Source of the DNA: Marinobacter antarcticus
Lineage (GTDB): Bacteria > Pseudomonadota > Gammaproteobacteria > Pseudomonadales > Oleiphilaceae
Length of the DNA stretch: 64,000 nucleotides
NCBI RefSeq assembly: GCF_011049865.1
Contig: NZ_DRGY01000152.1
Location: 1-64,000, forward strand
Direction: 5' to 3'
Within the stretch, counting starts at the first letter, position 1; each line of letters starts with the position of its first letter. Made by a program: the position numbers and the translations under genes. Shown piece after piece: positions 35,141 to 44,700 of the stretch. Under the pieces are notes generated by a model. That model was not told the DNA's origin, searched no databases, and saw only the letters and a program-made list of their open reading frames with translations.

Positions 35141-36523
35141 TTATCGGGCGGATATTGAGTGATGGGGAGCCAATGCATCCAACCTCTCGCCCTGACGAAT
35201 CAGGAACAGCGCCAGAAGAATCGCGGGTATGCCCATCAAGCCCGACACCAGGAAAAATTCCGCGTACCCATAACCCGCCACCACAATGCCTGAGAACCCA
35301 CCCAGAAACTTTCCGGGCAGCGTCATCAACGAACTGAACAGCGCGTACTGCGTGGCGGTGAAAGAAGCACTGGTCATGCTGGAAAGCCAGGCAATCAAGG
35401 CCACATTGGCAATGCCACCGCTGAGATTATCGGCACTCACCACCGCCGCCAGAGTCATCAAATCCGGCGGATATTGAGCCAGAAACACAAACAAAAGGTT
35501 CGTTGCCGCCGTCATGATTGCGCCCGCCAGCAGGATCTTCCTTGTACCGTAACGCACCACCAACACACCACCGGCCAACGAGCCCGCGATGGTCATGAAA
35601 AAGCCAAAAATTTTGGTGACATCCGCCACCTGGGTTTTGCTGAACCCCATAAAATCCAGATAGAACGGGTTAGCCATCACGCCCATTGCGATATCAGAAA
35701 CGCGATAAACGGCCACCATGATCAGGATCGCAACGGAGAGCTCTTTGTAACGGTGGAAAAAATCCAGAAAGGGGCCGGCGACAGCGGCATAAAACCACCC
35801 CGCAAAGCGCGCCAGCCGCGGAGTCAGATGATTGCGCTTGGCCGCTTCCTGTTCTATTTTGAGGGCAATATCCTGAGCTGCAGAATAATGATTCACCTTT
35901 GGCTCCCGCACGATCAGCACGGTTAACGCACCCACACCCACCAGCGCTGCCATCACTTCATAGGACACCTGCCAGGACCAGAACTCCGCCAGGTAAAGCG
36001 CCCCGGCACCGGCCACCAACAGCGCCAATCGATACCCGAAAATATAGGTTGCGGCCAGGGCTGCCTGAAGCCGCTCTTCGGCAATTTCGATGCGATAAGC
36101 GTCAATGGCCACGTCCTGGGTTGCCGATGAAAACGCCACCAACAACCCGCAAAGTGCCATGGTTTCAGGCACCGCAATGGCGTCTACATGGGCCATCAGA
36201 TACAGACCGGTGGCAATACCCACCTGTGCCAGCAATATCCAGCTACGGCGTTTGCCCAACAGTTTGTCCAGCACCGGCAACTTTAATCGATCAACCACCG
36301 GCGCCCAGAACACCTTGATGGAATAGGTTATTCCCAGCCAGCTAAAGAACCCGATGGTCGCGGTTTCTACGCCAACATCGGCAAGGCGAGCATTCAACGT
36401 GGAGAAAACCAGCAAAAACGGCAACCCGGCAGAAAAACCGAGAAACAGCAGTGCAATCACCTGCCAGCGCGTGTAGGTGTGAAGCGTATCCCTGATAAGG
36501 GCCAGGCGGGTGCCGGTTGAAAT
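35141..36523 (-). CDS. ampG: AmpG-like muropeptide MFS permease, probable AUU start
   Basis: 460 residues if translation starts at ATT 36523. The frame has no ATG near its 5' end. The first GTG (36460) would start inside membrane helix 1 (VIALLFLGFSAGLPFLLVF). Upstream the frame stays open to a stop, and ATT 36523 is preceded by GGGAGG at seven bases, right after the yajQ stop. About twelve membrane helices; AmpG-like features are FLGFSAGLPF, WAPVVDRL and DVAIDAYRIE. AmpG imports anhydro-muropeptides for cell-wall recycling and beta-lactamase signalling. Confidence 0.85.
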   Translation of the reverse strand: MSTGTRLALIRDTLHTYTRWQVIALLFLGFSAGLPFLLVFSTLNARLADVGVETATIGFFSWLGITYSIKVFWAPVVDRLKLPVLDKLLGKRRSWILLAQVGIATGLYLMAHVDAIAVPETMALCGLLVAFSSATQDVAIDAYRIEIAEERLQAALAATYIFGYRLALLVAGAGALYLAEFWSWQVSYEVMAALVGVGALTVLIVREPKVNHYSAAQDIALKIEQEAAKRNHLTPRLARFAGWFYAAVAGPFLDFFHRYKELSVAILIMVAVYRVSDIAMGVMANPFYLDFMGFSKTQVADVTKIFGFFMTIAGSLAGGVLVVRYGTRKILLAGAIMTAATNLLFVFLAQYPPDLMTLAAVVSADNLSGGIANVALIAWLSSMTSASFTATQYALFSSLMTLPGKFLGGFSGIVVAGYGYAEFFLVSGLMGIPAILLALFLIRQGERLDALAPHHSISAR

Positions 36524-36538
36524 GGTGGAGCCTCCCGT

Positions 36539-37021
36539 TCAGTCGCGAAAATTATTGAACTGCAGAGGTACTTCCAGCTCGGTCTCTCTGAGCAAGGCAA
36601 TGGCGGTTTGCAGATCGTCCCGCTTCTTCCCGTTTACCCGAACCTTGTCGCCCTGAATACTGGCCTGCACTTTCAACTTGGCATCCTTGATCATCTTTAC
36701 AATTTTTTTTGCCATGTCTGCCTCAATACCCTGTTTCAACAGCAGGTGCTGCTTCACAAGCTTGCCGGCCTTGCTTTCGCCGTCTTCTTCCAGGGCGCGG
36801 CCGTCTATATTGCGCTTGGCAAAGGCCATTCGCAGCATATCCATCAGTTGCTCAAGCTGAAATTCCTGGGGCGCACTGATGGTAATGCCCTTGTCATCCT
36901 GCTCGATATCCGCATCCACATTCTTGAAATCCCAGCGATTGCCGAGATCCCGCTTGGCCTGATCCACCGCATTGGTGACTTCGTGCATATCAATTTCAGA
37001 AACAATGTCAAAAGAAGGCAT
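36539..37021 (-). CDS. yajQ: YajQ family nucleotide-binding protein
   Basis: 160 residues. Starts MPSFDIVSEIDMHEV and contains RWDFKNVDADI, LLKQGIEADMAKKIVK and ends FNNFRD, all typical of YajQ. Xanthomonas and Pseudomonas members bind c-di-GMP. The stop lies 15 bases before the likely ampG start, so the two are probably coupled. Divergent from a receiver/GGDEF-like gene. Confidence 0.94.
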   Translation of the reverse strand: MPSFDIVSEIDMHEVTNAVDQAKRDLGNRWDFKNVDADIEQDDKGITISAPQEFQLEQLMDMLRMAFAKRNIDGRALEEDGESKAGKLVKQHLLLKQGIEADMAKKIVKMIKDAKLKVQASIQGDKVRVNGKKRDDLQTAIALLRETELEVPLQFNNFRD

Positions 37022-37136
37022 GATCGTTATTCTCCTGGAGCGGCAGCGCGTATACTGGCTGCTTTAGAAATAGGGGCAAGCATACCAAGCCCCGGTCATC
37101 CCCGCATCTGACAATGGACTGCAAAAGTAGACAATC

Positions 37137-38108
37137 ATGCCAAATCTGGATCTTGCAATACTGGTAGTAGACGACGCGAAATTCAGCAGTATGGTTGTTG
37201 GCCGCACCCTGCGAAATGCCGGGTATCGCGACGTACGCATCGCCAATGACGCGCCTGCGGCTCTCGAACTGATGGATCAGCGCCCGGTAAGCGTGTTGAT
37301 CGCCGACTGGCTGATGCCCGAAATGGACGGTCTGGCATTAACCGATCAGGTACGCCAGCAGGACGAGCAAAACAACCACTATACCTACGTGATGCTGCTG
37401 ACCGCCCGGGAAAACGTGGAAGCCCTGGCGGAAGCCTTTGACCGGGGCGTGGACGATTTCGTTTACAAATCCGACATGAGCAAGCAACTGATCCCGAGGA
37501 TTTTTGCCGCAGACCGCATGGCCGAGCGCCAAAACACGCTGCTGCGCGCTAACGCCCTGCTTATCGAGAACAACCGCGAGCTGGAATCGAACAGCATCAT
37601 CGATGTTGAAACCGGTCTTAGCAACAACCGCTACGGCCGGGACCGACTGAGCAAAATACTGCGCCACGCCGAATCCCGGGGTGGCGCATCGGCGTATGTG
37701 CTGTGTGGCATTCGTAACTGGCAGGAGCTGAAACGCAAACACCCGCCCACCGTAATGACCGAACTGTCTGTGGGTATTGCTCGCAGGCTCAGCACTCTGA
37801 TTCGCCCTATCGATGTTCTGTGTCGGGTTGGCGACAACCAGTTTGCCATTATCGCCTATTTCCCGAACAGTGATCACTGCACAACAACCGCCTTTCGCCG
37901 GCTGTTTGATGGCGTTAATCACAAGGCGCTAAAAACCACCATTGGCTATATTTCGGTAGAGGCCGGCCTGGTGCTTTGCAAAGCCGACGCTCAGAACGGA
38001 ATGCCCTCTGTTCAGGATATGGAACAGGCTGCAGTGCAAGGCCTGGCAGAGGCCTATGAAACTAGCCGGTTTACCGAAACCGCACCCAAAATGGGAACGA
38101 GCGCCTGA
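37137..38108 (+). CDS. Response regulator with degenerate GGDEF-like output domain
   Basis: 323 residues. Receiver domain 1-125 with acidic pocket D12/D13, phospho-acceptor D57 (LIADWLMPEMDG) and a conserved Lys in FVYKSD. The C-terminal half is GGDEF-like (DVETGLSNNRYGRDRL, IDVLCRVGDNQFAIIAYFP), but the signature is GDNQF, so cyclase activity is unlikely. It may act as a GTP or c-di-GMP binding output or as a protein partner. Lies 115 bases from the divergent yajQ. Confidence 0.85.
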   Translation: MPNLDLAILVVDDAKFSSMVVGRTLRNAGYRDVRIANDAPAALELMDQRPVSVLIADWLMPEMDGLALTDQVRQQDEQNNHYTYVMLLTARENVEALAEAFDRGVDDFVYKSDMSKQLIPRIFAADRMAERQNTLLRANALLIENNRELESNSIIDVETGLSNNRYGRDRLSKILRHAESRGGASAYVLCGIRNWQELKRKHPPTVMTELSVGIARRLSTLIRPIDVLCRVGDNQFAIIAYFPNSDHCTTTAFRRLFDGVNHKALKTTIGYISVEAGLVLCKADAQNGMPSVQDMEQAAVQGLAEAYETSRFTETAPKMGTSA

Positions 38109-38184
38109 ACTCGCAGAACAATTCGTAACACCAGGACACACATCACGCACAGACACAGCAAGTCGCAGAGCCTATTCTGAGATT

Positions 38185-38254
38185 GTGGATTTAAGCAGTA
38201 TCCCACATGGCGGAGGAGCCGTGTTGTACCTCCGCCACCAAATGGGACATCCAC
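38185..38254 (+). other. Unexplained long interrupted hairpin (possible structured RNA)
   Basis: Three nested stems: GTGGAT/ATCCAC (38185-38190 with 38249-38254), TCCCA/TGGGA (38201-38205 with 38243-38247) and GGCGGAGG/CCTCCGCC (38209-38216 with 38229-38236), with a 12-base loop and asymmetric interior loops. It sits in the 322-base gap between the response regulator and argG, ahead of two terminators. Not matched to any RNA family I know. Confidence 0.45.
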
Positions 38255-38310
38255 GGAATTGACGAATTTTTTCAGACACCTTCGTTGGTCTTTTTTGTTT
38301 GTTCCTCTTT

Positions 38311-38338
38311 AGGCCAGCTTCTTAGCTGGCCTTTTTGT
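38311..38338 (+). terminator. Terminator, plus strand, after the response regulator
   Basis: Stem GGCCAGC/GCTGGCC with a short loop, followed by TTTTTG and more T. Confidence 0.75.
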
Positions 38339-38355
38339 TTGTGCGCCATGCACTA

Positions 38356-38391
38356 AAAACAAAAAGGCCAGATGGCAATGCCACCTGGCCC
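38356..38391 (-). terminator. Terminator of argG
   Basis: On the minus strand the stem GGCCAGGTGGC/GCCATCTGGCC is followed by TTTTTGTTTTT. It lies 40 bases after the argG stop. Confidence 0.8.
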
Positions 38392-38430
38392 AGAAACCCT
38401 GATCTCAAAAACCCTGATCTCAGAACCGAC

Positions 38431-39642
38431 TCAGAGCTTGCGCCCTTTACCGGCAGCAATCCTCAATCGCAGAGCGTTCAGCTTGATAAAGCCTTCCGCA
38501 TCTTTCTGATCGTAGGCGCCGTGATCTTCTTCGAACGTCGCGATTTTTTCGTCGAACAGTGAATCGTCAGACTTACGGCCAACCACGTCAACATTGCCCT
38601 TGTAGAGCTTGAGGCGAACGGTTCCGTTCACGTAGGCTTGGGTCTGATCGATCAGTGCCTGCAGAGCTTCACGCTCCGGGGACCACCAATAGCCGTTGTA
38701 AATAACCTCGGCGTAACGCGGCATCAGGCTGTCTTTCAAATGCGCCACTTCCCGATCCAGCGTGATCGATTCGATGGCACGATGCCCCCGCAGCATGATG
38801 GTGCCACCCGGTGTTTCGTAACAACCACGGGACTTCATGCCCACGTAGCGATTCTCAACAATATCCAGGCGGCCAATACCGTTGTCACCGCCAACCTTGT
38901 TCAGGTGTTCCAGCACTTCGTGTGCCTTCATCTCCTGACCGTCGACAGCAACAATGTCGCCCTTGAGATAGGTAAGCTCGATGTACGTCGGTTTATCCGG
39001 TGCCGCTTCCGGAGACACACTCCAGCGCCACATATCTTCCTCGGCTTCCGCCCAGGGATCTTCCAGATTCATGCCTTCGTAGGAAATGTGCAGCAAATTG
39101 GCATCCATGGAATAAGGCGACTTGCCCTTCTTCATATCCACCGGAATGTCGCGTTCTTTGCAATAAGTAAGAAGCTTCTCGCGGGAATTCAGATCCCACT
39201 CACGCCAGGGCGCAATAACCTTCACACCCGGCTTCAGTGCATAAGCACCCAGCTCGAAGCGCACCTGGTCATTACCTTTGCCGGTTGCGCCGTGGGAAAT
39301 GGCGTCTGCTCCGGTCTGGTTGGCAATATCGATCAAGCGCTTGGCGATCAAGGGGCGTGCAATCGACGTACCCAGCAGGTACTCGCCTTCATACACAGTG
39401 TTCGCACGGAACATCGGGAATACGTAATCGCGCACAAATTCCTCGCGCAGATCCTCAATGTAGATTTCCTTAACGCCCAGCGCTTCCGCTTTTTTACGCG
39501 CCGGCTCAACTTCCTCGCCCTGGCCTATATCCGCGGTGAAGGTTACCACCTCACAGTTGTAGGTATCCTGCAACCACCGAACAATAACGGAAGTGTCCAG
39601 GCCACCTGAGTAGGCCAGCACCACTTTTTTAATATCAGACAT
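38431..39642 (-). CDS. argG: Argininosuccinate synthase
   Basis: 403 residues. N-terminal ATP loop [15 protein letters not shown], then [10 protein letters not shown] and [16 protein letters not shown], all typical. Joins citrulline and aspartate with ATP in arginine synthesis. Single gene with its own terminator. Confidence 0.97.
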   Translation of the reverse strand: MSDIKKVVLAYSGGLDTSVIVRWLQDTYNCEVVTFTADIGQGEEVEPARKKAEALGVKEIYIEDLREEFVRDYVFPMFRANTVYEGEYLLGTSIARPLIAKRLIDIANQTGADAISHGATGKGNDQVRFELGAYALKPGVKVIAPWREWDLNSREKLLTYCKERDIPVDMKKGKSPYSMDANLLHISYEGMNLEDPWAEAEEDMWRWSVSPEAAPDKPTYIELTYLKGDIVAVDGQEMKAHEVLEHLNKVGGDNGIGRLDIVENRYVGMKSRGCYETPGGTIMLRGHRAIESITLDREVAHLKDSLMPRYAEVIYNGYWWSPEREALQALIDQTQAYVNGTVRLKLYKGNVDVVGRKSDDSLFDEKIATFEEDHGAYDQKDAEGFIKLNALRLRIAAGKGRKL

Positions 39643-39734
39643 GTCTAGCTCCAGACTGAACAGAATGGATGTATCGAAAAGAAGGGCGATATTGTACGGG
39701 AGTGCGGGGGAGTTGGCTATTGCACGCTACTTCT

Positions 39735-39759
39735 CCCCTCTCCCGTTGCGGGAGAGGGG
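39735..39759. repeat. REP-like palindrome
   Basis: Perfect 10-base inverted repeat CCCCTCTCCC/GGGAGAGGGG around a 5-base loop, followed by TTGGGGCGG. Its core recurs at 48484-48511. This class of short GC-rich repeat is common between genes in many proteobacteria. It lies in the gap between argG and the fliS stop. Confidence 0.7.
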
Positions 39760-39798
39760 TTGGGGCGGTCCGACGCTTCGGGAGGGGGTAAGTTCAAA

Positions 39799-40200
39799 TC
39801 AACCAATCTGGGCCGACTGCTCCACAGCCTCTTCGCGAATGCCATCCCAGCCGCCTTTGATGGAGCGCAGCAGGTCTGCTACCTCATCCAGCTTGGCCAC
39901 ATCATTTTTGGCGTTCGCTTCAAACAAGGTGCGCTCCATGTAGTCATACAGAGCTTCCAGCCGAACGGCCAGATCACCACCCTTTTCGAAATCCAGAAAG
40001 CTGCGCAGGCCGCCCACAATTTCCATGGCTTTGGAGATCAGTTTTCCCTTTCCCGCATAGTCCTTCGCCTGCATGCGGGCCTTGGCCATATTGATTCGCT
40101 CAAGTGCGCCGTTATACAGCAACTGAATCAGCTTGTGCGGATCCGCATCGGTGATGCTGGTTTGGGTATTTACACGTTGGTAAGCTTGTAAACCGTTCAT
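39799..40200 (-). CDS. fliS: Flagellin export chaperone FliS
   Basis: 133 residues. NGLQAYQRVNTQTSI, LIQLLYNGALERI and SKAMEIVGGLRSFLD are typical FliS segments. Binds the flagellin C-terminus in the cytoplasm and prevents early polymerisation. 54 bases after fliD in the same transcript. Confidence 0.95.
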   Translation of the reverse strand: MNGLQAYQRVNTQTSITDADPHKLIQLLYNGALERINMAKARMQAKDYAGKGKLISKAMEIVGGLRSFLDFEKGGDLAVRLEALYDYMERTLFEANAKNDVAKLDEVADLLRSIKGGWDGIREEAVEQSAQIG

Positions 40201-40254
40201 ACTTAACCTCGTTTATCACCGGCCACGCCGGAATTGTCTAAGCGTTAGTCGGAA

Positions 40255-42246
40255 TTATTTCTTGTTGAAATTCTGAGGAGCCAGCGCATCGAGCTGCTGG
40301 GTCACGTAATCTCGGGTGTTATTAAGCCGGGAAATCAGCGAGTCGGCGGAGCTGAACTGCTTCACCAAGCGCTCTCGGTATGATTCAATTCTCACGTCCA
40401 GCTTTACCTGGCTCTCCTGAATTTTCTCCAATTCACGGTTAAGGCTGCTGGTACGTGTGTCAAGCTTGCCTTCGGCGCCCACAAAGCTGTTGACCAGATC
40501 AACCGTACTCTTGCCAATGCCCTGTACAAAATTGATGGAACCACGATTGCCGGTCTGGTCGCCCAGAACACGCACCTGCAACCCAGAGGCCGGGCCGTTG
40601 TCTGCGCCAAGATACAACACCTGGCCATCACCCTTGGCTACCTGGCCGCCGATGGTGCCAGCAATATCCTGACCGTCTTCCCCGCTCGCCACAGAGAGAC
40701 CAAAAGCCGTACCGCTTTCCACAGACGTGACGCTAACGCTCGATTCGGCACCGTATTTGCCAGAGGTAAACGTTAGCTTGTTATTGCTATCCAGCCCCAC
40801 TTGCACGGCTTCGCCAGAGTCACTTAAACCCGCGTTAATGCCGCTATCCAGTTGCGCCTGAATATCAGCCACCAACGCTTCGCGAGAAACGCTCGCCCCC
40901 TGGGCAAGCTTCAGATTTACCGAAATGTCGCGGTTAATCTCGAGTGTGAACTCATCATTACTGTCATCGATCGTGACCGTGTCGGCCACCCCGGAGCCAC
41001 CAACCAACTTGCCCTGTGTGGCCACCTGGGTAACGTTTATATCGTACTTTCCCGCCTGGGTGTTGGTGCCGCTGCGCACAAATTCTACTTGGCCATCAGT
41101 CGCCCGGCCCTGTTCTGCAAACAGTGCCGTCACATCATCCGGGTTGTTCTTCAGCTCAGTCTCAAATTTTTCACGGTCGAATTCCAAAGCGCCTGTGCTG
41201 GGATCCGTAGAAATTCCAACGTCTGCGAGGCTGCGCACATTGGCGTTTTCAAGGCCCGGCACCACGCCGGTAAGCACCTGTCGCAGTTGCCCTTGAAGCG
41301 CTCGCACAGTGCTGTCGCCGGTGAGCAAACTGCCCACACCGGCCTCGCTGTTGAACCCAGCCAAACTGTCTATGGTAGATTGCAGCGCATTAAACTTGTC
41401 TACAAAGCCCTGCACCCGGTCTGTGACCGCCCCTAAATCCTGGCTGACTTTTACCGTGGAAGTGCCGATGTCCTTGATGCTGAACGACAGGCCATCAATG
41501 ACATTCTCAAAATTATTGGTAGAACGGGTTACTTCAATGCCGTTGATCTTCATTACCGCATCGGCAGCGGCAATGGTTTCATCAAAGCCCGCGCCTGCGC
41601 CCATGTCTGCGTTAAAGGCAAAACGCGACAAGCCGGCGCCGTCGAAATCGGTGTCATCGCTATCGTTGGCTGTAATGCTCACGGCGTTGGCGGTACCCGT
41701 TTCATCCGCAGAAAGCACAAGCTGAAAGCCGCTGCCGGTATCAATCACACCCGCAGACACACCTGCACCGGCATCATTAATGGCGTTGGCTAAGCCTTGC
41801 AGAGAATTATTGCTGCTATCGATGGTGATCGTGGCGGCTTTATCGCCTACCGACAGGGTCAGCGTACCCTCGCCAACCGGCGCTGTATCACGATCCGCGA
41901 ACACATCGCGCGATGCCAATGCCTGGGCGGAGGCCAAGCTGGTTACATCCAGGCTATAGCTGCCGCGACTGGCTTTTGTGCTATCCACTGAAACGCCAAT
42001 GTCTTCATTGGAGGAGGTCGCGGAAAACGCCTTCAGGTTGTCTGCAGCACTCAGTTGGCGCATCGGCAGGCGCAGTTCGGTAATAGCGCTGCGCAGCTTG
42101 CCATAGGCAGACAGCATTGCTTCTGATTGCTGGGTTTTATTGGCCAACCGGCTGTCAGTTGGCGCGCGTTCTGCCGCAACCAACTGATCCACAAGATCGG
42201 ACGTCAACACGCCAGACCCAATCCCCAGTGATGAAAGACCTGCCAT
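40255..42246 (-). CDS. fliD: Flagellar filament capping protein FliD
   Basis: 663 residues, longer than Salmonella FliD (467) because of an expanded Asp/Gly/Ser/Thr-rich middle. N-terminal LGIGSGVLTSDLVDQLVAAE and C-terminal coiled coil (LDTRTSSLNRELEKIQES) ending with TRDYVTQQLDAL are family hallmarks. Caps the filament tip and guides flagellin insertion. Shine-Dalgarno AAGGAGG; sigma-28 promoter just upstream. Confidence 0.95.
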   Translation of the reverse strand: MAGLSSLGIGSGVLTSDLVDQLVAAERAPTDSRLANKTQQSEAMLSAYGKLRSAITELRLPMRQLSAADNLKAFSATSSNEDIGVSVDSTKASRGSYSLDVTSLASAQALASRDVFADRDTAPVGEGTLTLSVGDKAATITIDSSNNSLQGLANAINDAGAGVSAGVIDTGSGFQLVLSADETGTANAVSITANDSDDTDFDGAGLSRFAFNADMGAGAGFDETIAAADAVMKINGIEVTRSTNNFENVIDGLSFSIKDIGTSTVKVSQDLGAVTDRVQGFVDKFNALQSTIDSLAGFNSEAGVGSLLTGDSTVRALQGQLRQVLTGVVPGLENANVRSLADVGISTDPSTGALEFDREKFETELKNNPDDVTALFAEQGRATDGQVEFVRSGTNTQAGKYDINVTQVATQGKLVGGSGVADTVTIDDSNDEFTLEINRDISVNLKLAQGASVSREALVADIQAQLDSGINAGLSDSGEAVQVGLDSNNKLTFTSGKYGAESSVSVTSVESGTAFGLSVASGEDGQDIAGTIGGQVAKGDGQVLYLGADNGPASGLQVRVLGDQTGNRGSINFVQGIGKSTVDLVNSFVGAEGKLDTRTSSLNRELEKIQESQVKLDVRIESYRERLVKQFSSADSLISRLNNTRDYVTQQLDALAPQNFNKK

Positions 42247-42287
42247 ACCAATGCCTCCTTTAAGGGGCCAATCGCTTTATACTGTCT

Positions 42288-42314
42288 TTAACGGCCGCAA
42301 GCGGCAAAACTTTG
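42288..42314 (-). promoter_or_regulatory. Sigma-28 (FliA) promoter of fliD-fliS
   Basis: Minus strand CAAA-GTTT (from 42314), with 15 bases from CAAA to GCCGTTAA (42295-42288). This matches the FliA consensus TAAAGTTT-N11-GCCGATAA in all but one base of each element. Confidence 0.8.
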
Positions 42315-42388
42315 CCCACTTTACCGTATAATTTTGTAACCTGGGACAACGCCCAAGCTCCTTGCTCGCAGGCTTATGATGTAAAAGC

Positions 42389-42432
42389 CAAAAAGCAGAA
42401 CACCGCCGGCCCCTTGCAGGTGCGGCGGTGCT
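42389..42432 (-). terminator. Terminator of flaG
   Basis: Stem CACCGCCG/CGGCGGTG with a 14-base loop, followed on the minus strand by CTGCTTTTTGGCTTTT. It separates flaG from the fliD promoter. Confidence 0.7.
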
Positions 42433-42481
42433 GTACAACCATTGCTAACATCAGAACAAAAGCGGTAACAATCTGCGCTTT

Positions 42482-42919
42482 TTACACTTTGATGTTAAAC
42501 AACGTCAGCGGTTCGTCCTGATGCAATTTCTCTGCCAACCTCACCGCCACTTCATCCGGAATCTGGCGAATCACTTCCCGGGTTTGTTGGTCAACCACCC
42601 GAACGATGGTTTGCCCGCGGTCGTTATCCACCTCAAACTGCAAATCCCGCTGGACGTTCTGAACGTAATCGTTCAGTTGCGAAACCGCTGCATTCAACTC
42701 TTCCCGTTCAGCCTCATTTTGCTTCTTGAGCTGTTCTGCTTTGGAAACGCTTTGAACGGAAGGTATTGGTTTTGCAACGGCCTCGGATCCAGCCGATAAA
42801 GAAACAAGCTCGGAGGCATTCCTGCCTTCGGCCTGAGATGACGACATTGCCCTAGCCGGCGCTTGCGCACTGGCGCGAACCGGTTTCAGATCCGGGCTAT
42901 TCAGGTTAACGTCATTCAT
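42482..42919 (-). CDS. flaG: FlaG family flagellar protein
   Basis: 145 residues. The N-terminal ~65 residues are low-complexity. The FlaG domain follows: LNDYVQNVQRDLQFEVDNDRG, TIVRVVDQQTREVIRQIPDE and VAVRLAEKL. It is usually found between flagellin and fliD genes, as here, and affects filament length. A sigma-28 promoter directly before it is not obvious; read-through from fliC past the intervening hairpin is possible. Confidence 0.9.
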   Translation of the reverse strand: MNDVNLNSPDLKPVRASAQAPARAMSSSQAEGRNASELVSLSAGSEAVAKPIPSVQSVSKAEQLKKQNEAEREELNAAVSQLNDYVQNVQRDLQFEVDNDRGQTIVRVVDQQTREVIRQIPDEVAVRLAEKLHQDEPLTLFNIKV

Positions 42920-42946
42920 AGCTCACCTCACTGTCCTGAAACGGCT

Positions 42947-42973
42947 TAAAGCCGGAACCCGAGGGTTCCGGCC
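42947..42973 (-). terminator. Hairpin terminator after fliC
   Basis: Perfect 10-base stem GCCGGAACCC/GGGTTCCGGC with a two-base apex, followed on the minus strand by TTTAAG. The short T run suggests partial termination before flaG. Confidence 0.6.
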
Positions 42974-42988
42974 GTTACCGCTAATCCC

Positions 42989-44470
42989 TTACTGAAGCAG
43001 AGATAGAACCTGCTGCGGGCGGGCGTTGGCCTGCGCCAGTACCGAGATACCAGCCTGCTGCAGTACCTGGGACTTGGACAGCTTCGCTGTTTCTGCGGCG
43101 AAGTCGGCGTCCAGAATACGGCTGTTAGCTGCGCTCAGGTTCTCTACAGACGTCCCCAAGTTGGCAATGGTAGATTCAAAACGGTTCTGAATCGCACCCA
43201 AATCACCGCGCAATCCATTGACAGACGTCAGCGCCGAGTCAATGCGTTTGATTGCATCGTTGGCGCCTGCAACATCGCTGATGTCTACATTGCTAAGAGT
43301 CGAAGTGTCCTTGGAAATGACCGATCCCGAGAAGCCCAGTGCCGCTGCGTCAGCCGCGATTTCGATGGACTCAGATGCGCTCAACGTAACCGTGCCAACA
43401 TTGGTATTGCCGGCGCCCGCTACAGCACTCGCCGTAGTTCCCAGCACAGAGTCGTTGGTACCAACAGCAAGCCCGCCAGCAACCGTAACTGCCGGAGTTC
43501 CCGCACCTTCAGTGAGCGCCTGATTCACGGTAATGTCGCGCCCATCAACGGAGGTCAACGTTAGAGTTCCGGCATCCAATGACGCTGTCACACCGGTTTT
43601 GCTCGATGCGTCGTTGACAGCATTCTTCACTTGCTCAGCAGTTATACCCGCCGTTAGATCGGTAGTGGCGAATATAGTTTCACCGTTTATATCCAACGCG
43701 TAGGTGTCGGCATCATCACCTGAAATCGCAGTTAGGTCATATGACGCTGTATTCTGCGCGCTAACAGTCAACCCGGAAATTCCCGCGCTTTTTATTGATT
43801 CAGCTTTTGCGTAGGCGCTGCTCGCTGATTGGCCAGCTTCAGTACCAGCAACCGAACTGCCGATATTATAGGTTTCGCCAGATCCGACTTGAATTGTGCC
43901 GGTTCCTGACAAGCCAGTGCCGAAGGTGCCCCTTGCACCGGTGCCTTCTGCAATCTGCCCGATTTGGTTAGCTCTGGTTCCCTGACTGAGGTTTACAGAA
44001 ATTGTCTCACCAGCGTTCGCGCCTACTTGGAAGTCTGCCAGTCCAAAGTTACCATCCAATACTTTCAAACCGTTAAACGAAGTCTGCGATGCAATGCGGT
44101 CGATTTCTTCAATGCGCTGGCTTACTTCCTGGTTCAGTGCGGAGCGATCCGAGGCGCTGTTTGTCGCGTTAGCAGACTGAACAGACAACTCACGAATACG
44201 CTGCAGGTTATTGGTGATCTCATCCAAGGCGCCTTCGGCAGTTTGTGCTAGAGAGATACCGTCATTTGCGTTGCGCTGAGCAACGTTGAGACCAGAAATC
44301 TGCGATTGAAAACGAGTTGAAATTGCAAGACCGGCGGCATCGTCTTTCGCCGAGTTAATCCGCAAGCCAGAAGACAACCGCTGAAGCGCCTGATCATTAA
44401 TGCTTTGAGATTTGCCCAATTGGTTCTGAGCGTTCAATGAAGCGACGTTAGTGTTAATTCCGAGAGCCAT
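42989..44470 (-). CDS. fliC: Flagellin A (sigma-28 controlled)
   Basis: 493 residues. Conserved D0/D1 ends: [35 protein letters not shown] and C-terminal [18 protein letters not shown] ... [13 protein letters not shown]. The middle is a variable Ala/Gly/Thr-rich region unlike that of the divergent flagellin. Forms the filament. Preceded by a textbook sigma-28 promoter. Confidence 0.95.
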   Translation of the reverse strand: MALGINTNVASLNAQNQLGKSQSINDQALQRLSSGLRINSAKDDAAGLAISTRFQSQISGLNVAQRNANDGISLAQTAEGALDEITNNLQRIRELSVQSANATNSASDRSALNQEVSQRIEEIDRIASQTSFNGLKVLDGNFGLADFQVGANAGETISVNLSQGTRANQIGQIAEGTGARGTFGTGLSGTGTIQVGSGETYNIGSSVAGTEAGQSASSAYAKAESIKSAGISGLTVSAQNTASYDLTAISGDDADTYALDINGETIFATTDLTAGITAEQVKNAVNDASSKTGVTASLDAGTLTLTSVDGRDITVNQALTEGAGTPAVTVAGGLAVGTNDSVLGTTASAVAGAGNTNVGTVTLSASESIEIAADAAALGFSGSVISKDTSTLSNVDISDVAGANDAIKRIDSALTSVNGLRGDLGAIQNRFESTIANLGTSVENLSAANSRILDADFAAETAKLSKSQVLQQAGISVLAQANARPQQVLSLLQ

Positions 44471-44559
44471 AATGCTTCCCCTTCGACAGAAGTCGTTATT
44501 TCATGGAAAAGGTCTGGCGTCCGTTTTTTAGGTTTGGAAGCGCCGCCTTGTTGAAATAC

Positions 44560-44586
44560 TTAACGGCAGCACAGTCAGGTGCTTTA
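44560..44586 (-). promoter_or_regulatory. Sigma-28 (FliA) promoter of fliC
   Basis: Minus strand TAAA (44586-44583), 15 bases, then GCCGTTAA (44567-44560). The -10 is identical to that of fliD. About 90 bases before the start codon. Confidence 0.88.
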
Positions 44587-44589
44587 GAA

Positions 44590-44700
44590 AAAGAACGGAG
44601 GATTTTGTAAAGGAATGTAAAATTCCATAAAAATATAAATAACTATATGTTTTTAAATATTTTTTTATTTTTAATGTATTTTAAAAAAATACGATGATTA
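44590..44700. other. Very AT-rich tract between divergent flagellin genes
   Basis: Mostly A and T with phased A and T runs, likely curved. It includes the small inverted repeat GGAAT/ATTCC at 44612-44626. Fits a binding region for an H-NS/MvaT-type silencer or IHF. The 484-base gap 44471-44954 otherwise holds the two promoters and no gene. Confidence 0.5.

Noticed and set aside
38109..38200. c-di-GMP (GEMM) riboswitch after the response regulator
   Set aside because: A GCA...GCAGAGCC stretch is loosely similar, but the two required hairpins and the conserved core are not formed, and it is downstream of the gene, not in a leader.
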